A stretch of 24,491 nucleotides of DNA from Gnetum montanum (Eukaryota; Streptophyta; Gnetopsida; Gnetales; Gnetaceae), in the NCBI GenBank assembly GCA_015680685.1, contig MNCI01019071.1:21453-45943 (forward strand), written 5' to 3'. Made by a program: the position numbers and the translations under genes. Within the stretch, counting starts at the first letter, position 1. Every line of letters starts with the position of its first letter. Shown here in pieces: positions 16,384 to 24,491 of the stretch. Below the pieces are notes generated by a model. The model ran no database searches, was not told where the DNA came from, and saw nothing but the letters and a program-made list of their open reading frames with translations.

Positions 16384-18840
16384 CTTGTTGAAAGCCTAGA
16401 CAACCAGCAATAAGAGAGTCTGCATAACCTCTTTTTGCATAATGCATAAACTGTGAAATTTTGTAACATTGGTACCCTCTAGTAGCCTAGTTTGCTGATT
16501 GTTTGGCCTTGTACATTGTATTGTAATAACATGTTTTCTTCATCTTGTTTCTTGTTCTCTTGGAGTTGTGCTTGTAGGATGAAGTCCAAAGACATCATGG
16601 AGGTGTAACTCATTACAATAGCAAGTCACCACATGATCTCAATGCGCAAGATTTGGTGAGTTTGTCCTACCATATTAAGAGATCTTATTTCACATCTTTC
16701 CATTACCACTCCTGAACCCAACCCCCTAGAATGATTATAACCCTCTTGATCCTAAGCAACAATGTTAACTTGTGTTTGATGCTCATCCATTATGGCCATG
16801 TGACATCCATTCATTATGCTCCATCATCAAGTTCATTAGATGTAATGCATCTAATTAAATAGAAAAACTAAATCAAAACTAGTCTTGGTAATGAAACCCA
16901 ATGAAGGTTTCACATCAAAAAATGGTTATGAAAATTGCCAAAAAGCTAAATGACCAATGAAGTTTCAAAGTAATAAATTAATGGCTCCAAACATCTAAAG
17001 GGAAGGAGCCTAATGGCCTAAGAAACCTTAGAGTAAGGCATTGATTCCTCAAATGCATTGCCAAGTAACCAACACTTCAAAAGACAAAGTGCCAAGACCA
17101 AGTTGACTAAAAAAAGTGTCATTTTCATGAATGTAACCATGATTTCAACATATGGAATCATGATGATATCCCTATATCCAATGATAGCACTCACCATAAC
17201 CTTATCCCATCATCATAAGTACTCTCTGGCATGGTTCAACACTACTAAGTCAAGCATGAAGAGGAAATGTTGGTGATGGACTTGCAGTGGTGTTTTGTAT
17301 TCTTTGTTGATGTCTCTCAAGTCAATCTTCCAAACATCAATAAAGAAGGATGAATGAAACACCACCAAGAAAATTCATGGTTCCAATTGTAACTTTCATT
17401 TTTTGACTTGAGGTAAAATTTTATTGTAAATGTAAGATTTGTAGTCCATGAGCTACAATCTTTCATACTTTTGCTCATGCTAGACTAAAAATGCCTCAGA
17501 ATATATTATTGCCTTACTTCCCAAGTAGAAAAAGGTACCTCATGTCAATATTTGGGCTTGGAAAAGCTAAAAATGCCTTGGGGATTTCCAAATTTAGCAT
17601 TTTCATGGGTTTTTGTAGGGTTATAGCCTCAACAATGCTAGAACCATCTACCCCCAGCATAAATGGTCTTGCATTTTCATTTTCATTTTCATTTTCAACA
17701 AAATGTAGTCACCCAAAAAAACCAACATAGATGTAGCATTGGAATTATTGGAATTTTCCATTTCTCATTTTCCCAATAGTGTCCAATGTAGTTATCCCAA
17801 GTCTTCAGCAGTTGCACCATGGCCAACATAGACGTTAATAGTTCTAGCAGTTCCAATACTTTTGACAATTCCAATAGTTTCGGCAATTCCTTTCATTCTA
17901 GTAGTTTCTAGCAACTTTAGTGTAGTCCACCAAGGATAGCATACTTGGGATGGTATCACGATAGTCACAAAAGTCCTTTTACTATTTTTAGTAGAGGAAT
18001 GGATTCTGATGTTTGTGGTGTATTCCAAAATTATCATAAATGGCACCTATGTTGAGAATTGTAACCATTACCACTTGCAAATAGACATCAATCTATAAAT
18101 AATCATGACAGTGATGGGTAGGTCCCAAAAATAGTAATTCCATGGCCTATATACATGCAACATAAACACCTTACTCCAATTCCAACTCCTTTTGAGCAAT
18201 AGAACTTGAAAGCATTTTGCAACCAAGAGAGCCTTTTATAATCTTGCAACACCTTTGAGCAAAACTAGCATCTACGATAGGCATTGAAGACTCCCATGTG
18301 ATACCACTGCATCAAAGATGGAATACCATTTGTCATCCCAGTTGCTGATTTTAGTAAAACTAGTAGAGGGTTGCTAGAAATTGGAGTTGCAAAAAATTCG
18401 GATCATGGGGCCTAATTTAGAACATAGCCTACCAACTCCAACGAACTTCAAGCTCCTTCTCAACAAACTTCTTATGCACCTAGCACAAAATTTTTACTTT
18501 TTGAACTTGCTACTTTATTTTCCATTTCAATAAAGTCATAGTTCATTGTTGTGGAAATCTAAGTTCATGTTTTCATTTCTATGTCTATTATAATTCTCAG
18601 TCTATAATTCCATTTTCATTTGTGATCTCATTTACATTTAAATTTACATTTTCATCTTCATTTAAATTTTCATTTAGGTTACTTTTGTAAGTCCCTAGGT
18701 GATCATCCAAACCATCCAAGGTTCCTTGAATCCTATTTTTCAGAGGCCCTTGGGATTTAAGGCTAAAACTATTCCAATGCTTGGGATTTTTTAGTTTACA
18801 TTTTAGCAATTGATTTTTCCAAGTCCAACACTAGATCAAG
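16384..18840. other. Non-coding AT-rich DNA, probable 3' flank and LTR remains
   Basis: I see no gene. The first few hundred bases should be the 3' untranslated part of the plus-strand fragment; AAAGGGAAGGAG near 17000 could be a polypurine tract. There is a CATTTT microsatellite at about 17672-17697 and a degenerate relative at about 18610-18677. Short AGTTCYA/AGTTTC repeats at about 17838-17912 would encode Ser/Asn runs. None of the palindromes of arrays A-C occur after this integrase copy. Short open frames (for example 17491-17730 and 18597-18809) are low-complexity and unconvincing. Confidence 0.5.
17672..17697 (+). repeat. CATTTT microsatellite
   Basis: CATTTT is repeated about four times without interruption. 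A diverged stretch of the same flavour lies about 0.9 kb downstream. It is an ordinary simple repeat. Confidence 0.8.
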
Positions 18841-19610
18841 TGTACAAATGGTTATAAGGGTATTTATCTCTTCTTGGATTAGTAGAGTAGGCTATTTTCC
18901 ATAGACTAGTTCATACAATGAATACCCTATAGGAAGTTTCTGAGTAGATCAATATGCCCATAGAGCATTAGTAAGTTTAGTACTCCAATCATTCCTATAT
19001 GTACTAATAGTTCTAGTGAATATGTGTATAATCTCTCTATTAGTTACTTTGGCTTCATCATTCGCTTGGGGTGATAGGATGTAGTTAGTTTATGATTCAC
19101 CCCAAGTAGTTGCATTACCTTCTCAAATGTAGCTCTAGTGAAATGAGTTCTATTATCTAAATATTAACATTTGTGACACTCCAAATTTATTTATCACATG
19201 TTGTTGAAAGAGTTTTGCAACTATTATGGCTATGTAATCTTTACCTGTAGTTGCTTCTACCCACTTGGTATAGTAATTAATAGTCACGATAATATGAAAA
19301 TTTTTATTTGACATTAGTATGATGGATCCCATAAAATTAATTTTTCAAATATTAAATGGTTTCAATGGTTATATTCATTGTTGTAGCTCTTCATTTTTGG
19401 TTGTCAGTCCTCCATTCTTATGGCATCTTTCACAATATTATGTAAACCAATGTATGTTCCTAAAGATGATAGGCCAAAAGTAACCTACCATCATCAATTT
19501 TAGTGTTGTTCTTCATCCTACATAATAACTACTACATGGTCCTTCATGTGCATGTTGTAGAACTCTTTTTTGATTCTCCTATGGAATACACTGTTGTATT
19601 AAACCATTTG
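18841..19610 (-). pseudogene. Third element: Athila-like integrase, heavily decayed
   Basis: In coding order: KICANGLI, an HHCC zinc region (HAHEGPCSSYY, YCERCHKNG) around 19420-19530, then YYTKWVEA of the core, FGVSQMLIF where the second Asp block should be, YILSPQANDEAKVTNR, and ALWAY with ELVYGK. The conserved SPQ Gln is intact here, unlike in the other two copies, but the Asp block (expected DNG) reads as two stops followed by NSF. There are many stops and some frame changes. It is diverged from the integrases at 3.5 and 15.2 kb and belongs to another family. Confidence 0.85.
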
Positions 19611-19839
19611 CACATATCTTATAAAGATTTCCTTTAATCTCCATGTATCATTTTACTTTGTGAAGGAACTATTCTTTTTTCTTTTTATCCCATTTAGTAA
19701 GAAGTTCTTGTGTAGTTAGATATGTCATATAATTAGTAATCCATGGCTTTACTATTAAATCTATAACCATTGCTATCTTAGTAAATAAATTTTCATCATG
19801 GAACTAGCCTAATAATAGTTCTTCACTCCTTTGAGAATC

Positions 19840-20270
19840 CCATATGAGTTTTGACAAGTGATCAACTACAACATTTTTAGTTTCTTTCTTGTCAGTCCTT
19901 ATTATGTAAAATTCCTATAGTATAATAAGTCATCTTATCCTTCTTAGACTAATCACTATTTTATTCATTAAAATTTTGATTGCATTGTGGTTTGTATGAA
20001 CATAGATTAAATACTTGAGCACATAATGTTTGAATTTTTAAGTGCATATACCACATCCATAAGCTCCATTTCTATAGTGGTATAGTTAAGTTGTACTCTA
20101 GTAATACTTTTTCTAGTGTAGTGTATGTAATATGGTCACTTTTGATCATCTAGCTAGGTCAATATTACTCCTAATGCATAGTTTGAAGCATTAGTCATGA
20201 TGAAGAAAGGCTTAGATTAATCCAGAGCTCTGAGGATTGGTATCTTAATCAATTTCTATTTTAGGCTCTC
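19840..20270 (-). pseudogene. Third element: RNase H
   Basis: The segment begins with PFFIMTNASNYALGVIL and carries IHYTRKS, NYTTIEMELMDVVYAL, VHTNHNAIKILM and VVVDHLSKL, the classical gypsy RNase H series. The usual Asp of TDH is Asn, and the first catalytic Asp (DAS) is also Asn (NAS); both changes are G-to-A in the coding strand. Several stops and frame changes follow. It degrades the RNA strand of RNA-DNA hybrids during reverse transcription, but this copy would not. Confidence 0.82.
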
Positions 20271-21400
20271 AAATATATTTTTACATTATTTGTACCACTA
20301 GAATGATGCATCTTTCTTTGTTAGTTCAACAAGCAGCTTTGCAATCTTTAAAATTTTTTTAATAAATCTTTTATGGTACCTTGTATGATCAAGGAATGAT
20401 CAAACATCCTTGACTGTGTATGGTTTTTAGATAATGTTTTAGATGACTCTAATTTTATTTGGATTTACCTTTATTCCTTTGTAGGATACCTTGTGCCCTA
20501 TAACTGTGTCATCTAGGATCATCAAGTGGCTCTTATGCCAATTAAGCTTTAAATTTATCTGAACGTATCATTTCAAAACCTACTCTAAATAGTCTAAGGC
20601 TTGGTTCAAGTTCAATCTATGCATAGAGAAATCATCCATAAATACCTCAAGTTTATTACTAATATGTTTTTGCAAGATGTTAAGAACAAGTCTCCGAAAC
20701 TTGGCTAGAGAATTATATAGGCTAAATGACATTTTCCTAAATGCAAATGTTTCCCACAAGCTGGTAACTGTTGTCTTATCTTGGTCTTCTAGTGTTATTC
20801 AAATTTGATTGTATCCACTATATTCATCTTGAAAACTATAATAGTAGTGCCCCACAATAGTATCCAAAACATGATCAACAAATATCAAAGAAAAATGATC
20901 TTTTAATGTCACCATGTTCAACAATCAAATATCTATATAGACCCTTTACTTATCATCCTTCTTTAGAACAATGACTAATGGACTATCCCATTCATTGTCT
21001 ACTATAGGATAGATGAACCCTCCTTTTAACAACTTTTCTAATTCCTGTTTGATAACTTCTTTAAGTTTTGAGTTCAACCATTGTTAAGGTTGGCAACATG
21101 GTTTAATAGTTGGATCAGTGTAGATTCGATGTTGAAAAATACATGGATCAATGCTACTGATTTCATCGTAAGAATATGTGAATGTAGTTGGCCATTTTTT
21201 ACCACTTCTAATAATTTTCTCTTTTATTCTTTATAAAGATTGGCATTTATAATTACTAGTCTTTTGTTATTAAGGAAATCATATTCAAGTGCATCTGGTA
21301 AGGCTTTTAATTCTAGCAATTTTGGTTCATAATTTTTTGGTATCTCTAACTTGCCCCATTTAATATCCTCATCTTTTTGAGGTTTTGTGTAAGAAGGTTG
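20271..21400 (-). pseudogene. Third element: Athila-like reverse transcriptase
   Basis: Upstream spacer KLEIPKNYEPKLLELKALP leads into the RT. Recognisable parts are ESLWETFAFRKM-like remains of the WGTFAF box, EVFMDDFS with both catalytic Asp residues intact near 20625-20645, LNWHKSH, IGHKVSYKGIKVNPNKI, FIKKILKIAKLL and LRALDxSKPFF. The VFMDDFS and HKVSxKGI style is that of Athila and related elements rather than the Tat copy at 5.8-7.0 kb. The N-terminal half is nearly unreadable from stops and frame changes. Confidence 0.85.
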
Positions 21401-21599
21401 TCTTCATATCTTATCTATTTCTTAAATGTAGGCACTTGTAATTTTATTAACCAATTTCATGCATATGTTTAATCCTAATTCTTCTTCATTAATCAACCAC
21501 TAGGTAACTTCTTGTGTTATGACTGTTACATATAGACACTACTATATACACATATCCTCAATATATATATTGCATGCTAGATTGATATCTTGTATTGTC

Positions 21600-22010
21600 A
21601 TCCAAACTTTCCACACATAATTGCATCCATCATTGTTATATACAATACATGGAACTTTGCATCTCTAAATAATTTTGGCTTTATCCTCGGAAGTTTCCAA
21701 GGATAAGTCCCTGATTCCAAGCTTAGCATCCATTGTGCTAAGCCATGCTATTTCCATGATTCTAGAAAATTCACTTTTATTCTTTTTCATATGAATAACT
21801 AGAAAATCAATAGGGTAAGACCAACAACTTATGATAGTTATCACATTTTCCACTTATCCTGACAACAATAGATTCATCAGCCAGCTCTAGTTCAATGTTG
21901 CATTTCTTTAATGGAGGTACATTCCAAACCTTGTACATGTCTTAAGAAGTGAGTTTCACTTCTAAACTAAAATCTAGTAGAGCTTTACATGGCTTGGTCC
22001 TACTATTTGT
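21600..22010 (-). pseudogene. Third element: aspartic protease remnant
   Basis: The coding order is ALLDFSLEVKLTS (family: LLD-GS-VNL), MYKVWNVPPLKK, LELADES, then WSYPIDFLVIH and AWLSTMDAKLGI, which corresponds to the ILGRPWLAT block with the glycine-arginine part lost. The active-site glycine is missing, so the protease is dead. A frame change separates the two halves near 21850. The position between Gag and RT fits a standard gypsy order. Confidence 0.72.
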
Positions 22011-22839
22011 AGATAGATTAAAGGACTCCCTAGATCTATTCTCTTCTTGAGAATTGCTTCTACCTATATCCAGTGTATTATTATTTATGTAAGCATGATA
22101 GTTATTAGGTTCTTTTCTATTGAAATTGGAAGCATAGTACTATCTTGAGGAATTTGTATGGAAGAAGTAGGGGTAGATGTAGTTTCTTTCCTTGAAACAT
22201 TTTCTAGACTTTTCCTAAATAAGGGATGCTTATTGAATCTTGGTTCACTTGTATTGGTGATGTTCTCTTGTGTAGTAATTTCCTTGGTAGCACTTTTTCT
22301 ATTATGTCTATGCTGATAGTTTTCCTTGCATGACCGAAAATGGTATTGCTAGTAGAGGATTAGGAGCTTAATAGGATGGACTTGCTACTAGTTAAGATGT
22401 GTAAGGGTGTGAATCCATGCATGGGGTTGTAGGCCTATCATATTTTGCTAGAGAGTAGGGAGAAGAAGCATGGATAGAAGTACTTTTGGGAGATATAGGA
22501 TGTTGTACATAGCATCCATAAGGATCCAATTATCGTTATGGATACTATTACATTAGCGGTGACATTCCACATGACTATGGTTATTGCCACTACTACTGGT
22601 ATTGCTTCTATGGTTGAGAATAAGCCTTACTTAAGTAATACAATTATTGATAGGGCTATTTAAAATTATTTTATGAGCAAGGTAACTGTTTATGCATATA
22701 TTTTTTTGACAAACTTCGAATTTAGTAGGTATTTCCTAGACTCTTGTTAGTGGGGCATGATAGGACAACATCCTTTAGGATGTTCATACTAGCATACTTT
22801 ACATCCAATGTCATCTTCAAAGATTGAGTTCATAATTTC

Positions 22840-23960
22840 CTCAATTGTACAACTTTTCCTTTGTTTTTATAATTCTCAAATCCATTATCCTTTCTCTTCT
22901 TCCTATTATTATTTCTATTGAAGACTTGTTTAGTTTTCTCTTCTACTATCTTTAGTCTTGTAATAAATGTTTCATTCATAAAGTCTCATATTTTTACTAC
23001 ATTTTTTGTAATATCATTTATTGATTTCTGAATAGGTAGAGTCATTCATTGAATCACATCATCTAAGGTTCCCTCTTCTTGTGTTTCACATATCCTTACA
23101 TCTCTTTTTCTAATGTCTAGTAATATATTGTACTCTTCATCGTATTTCCTTTTATGTAGCTCTTCTTCTTCTTTCACACTTGTTCTAGGAACCTTTGAAT
23201 TCAATGAGTTGTTATCTTTGATAATCTACCTTGGGTATATACTCCAAGAGTCTCTCTCATTTTGTTTCTTAACCCACCGATGATGTGTCGCAATTGTTTC
23301 CTTTGAGAAAATCGATGGCTTGGGCATCTATGTAATAGGGAATAGTATTTATCCATTAATACATCAAGGGGTTTATGTGTTCCTTGTTTCCATCCTTGGA
23401 TTTTTTTTCTCAAGTTTGATACTATGGACAAAGTTTGGTAGTTATCATTTAAAAGTTCTAGCATGGTACTCCATCTTCTAATTGATTTTGGTTTTAAGAA
23501 CTATACTAGTTTTCTGCTTCCTTAATGATTATTTTTGAAAATAACCTTAATTTTTGTCAATCATTCTTTGTATTTTGTAGGACATAGGAATCATGAAAGG
23601 TTTGGAGATGATATTGTGGATCTACATTATATCCTCATTCGAACTTTGGAATATGATTTAAATCAAGTTGCTTGATGTGACTATCCCTTAGATGCCTAGT
23701 AGGTATGTATTACTTCCTTGATATTAATCATATTACAAGTGGCTAGGAGAAGTTCTTCATAATTTTCAGGTTCATAATCTTTGTTGTATTAATGATCCCT
23801 TTAATGCTCATGATGTTCTCTTGTCTCATGCCTAATTTCTCTTTCTCTATCTTCTTCATCATCTTCCACATCCTTAGGATGCCTTCTTCTTTTATTAGCA
23901 TGTCTCTCATGATCCTTTCTTCTTTCCCTATCATGATTCCTTGTTCTTCATTCTCTCCTA
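22840..23960 (-). pseudogene. Third element: gag remnant
   Basis: The clearest part (23201-23464) reads IQGWKQGTHKPLDVLMDKYYSLLHRC and ends GGLRNKMRETLG, the Gag capsid pattern W..LKQG....V..Y...F..L and GL....R. Upstream is a stretch (about 23760-23960) very rich in Arg, Asp, Glu and His (HDRERRKDHERHANK, DVEDDEEDRERE), probably disordered. Downstream is a basic region (NRNNNRKKRKD). Zinc-knuckle cysteines were not convincingly seen. Stops interrupt throughout. Confidence 0.72.
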
Positions 23961-24491
23961 TCAGAGTTTGTTGATAAGTGCAATGAAAAGGATGGGAAAG
24001 TTAGAGAACGGTGTTAGCTAGTTCTTCTTTTATGACTCTAGGATGCATCCCTGATAGATCTATTGGAGGTTTTAGGTTTCAAATTCTCCTTAAGTCTAGA
24101 GTTTGCCTCATCTCTTCCCAATATTTTTGCAAGAGTTGAATGTAACTTTATCTTCATAGGATCTTCAATACATTGATTGGTGTTAAGAGCTAGATGTATG
24201 AGTCAAGTGAGACTTTTCAACTTTATATGGCTCATCTTATTTCTCATTAAGGATGATTTTTTATGATGCTTTCTTTCCTACTCATATCTTGCTACCATAA
24301 TAATGTTCCTTCTTGCTTGAGTTTTTGTTGGCTAATATGGCCTAGACATGTTCTTCATAACTTGGTATCCTTCTTGTATGTGGTTAAGATTTGGCCTTAT
24401 AAGTGCTCCTTGAAGCATAGATGGTATTGGACATTCTAGTGATAAGACAATATTACCCTATAAATCTTTCCATTTGAATTATTTGTCTTGG
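23961..24491. other. Upstream part of the third element, no clear domain
   Basis: This should hold the start of gag or the leader of the minus-strand element. No domain, LTR end or primer-binding site is recognisable, and the element probably continues beyond the window. Confidence 0.35.

Noticed and set aside
17058-18046. Short frames in the 16.4-18.8 kb stretch
   Set aside because: Low-complexity or simple-repeat translations without conserved motifs.
23792-23974. Met/Phe/Ser-rich plus frame of 60 codons
   Set aside because: Antisense of the charged gag stretch; its hydrophobic look is a by-product of the opposite strand's charged codons.

Overview
The window looks like repeat-rich nuclear DNA of a seed plant with a large genome. 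It has no operons or bacterial gene spacing. It is AT-rich and full of old Ty3/gypsy LTR-retrotransposon pieces of the plant Tat/Athila kind, and it holds a broken gene with plant-style introns. A gymnosperm is plausible from the age and density of the decay, but that is inference. No intact protein-coding gene, rRNA, tRNA or CRISPR array was found.

Layout. 1-1840: AT-rich and non-coding, with possible minus-strand LTR signals (TATA box, purine tract, primer-binding-like site). 1840-3180: a GC-richer patch with short unassigned frames, one faintly cystatin-like. 3228-3470: an array of short palindromes (array A). 3490-7028 and 13188-about 15200: the two halves of one minus-strand Tat-lineage element. 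The right half carries gag C-terminus and protease. The left half carries reverse transcriptase, RNase H, a second RNase H and integrase. 7030-13187: a 6.16-kb block splitting that element between protease and reverse transcriptase. About 15220-16383: a plus-strand integrase fragment of the same family, cutting off the gag. 16384-18840: no gene, low-complexity DNA. 18841-24491: a third, more decayed minus-strand gypsy element, closer to Athila, in the order gag-protease-RT-RNase H-integrase.

The most interesting part is the 7030-13187 block. It is bounded by CAATTTTTTG and CAATTTTTG. Removing it and one copy, and allowing for the one-base difference, joins the protease frame to the RT frame. 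Inside lies a plus-strand pseudogene of about eight exons, most with matching splice phases. It begins with a lysine/glycine-rich leader, then an FCP1/NIF-like phosphatase fold with damaged catalytic aspartates, a region resembling plant transposon-associated domains, and a coiled coil. Close to each end of the block sits an array of roughly 30-bp units. Each unit is TAGTTTA followed by a small palindrome whose stem varies between copies while usually keeping its pairing. A third array (A) follows the integrase stop codon. The block may be an undescribed gene-bearing mobile element, or a host gene captured by one.

Decay is dominated by C-to-T and G-to-A changes. Ten of twelve in-frame stops in the plus-strand gene are TAG, and conserved Gln or Trp codons of integrase and RNase H have become stops. 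This is the expected footprint of long-term cytosine methylation.
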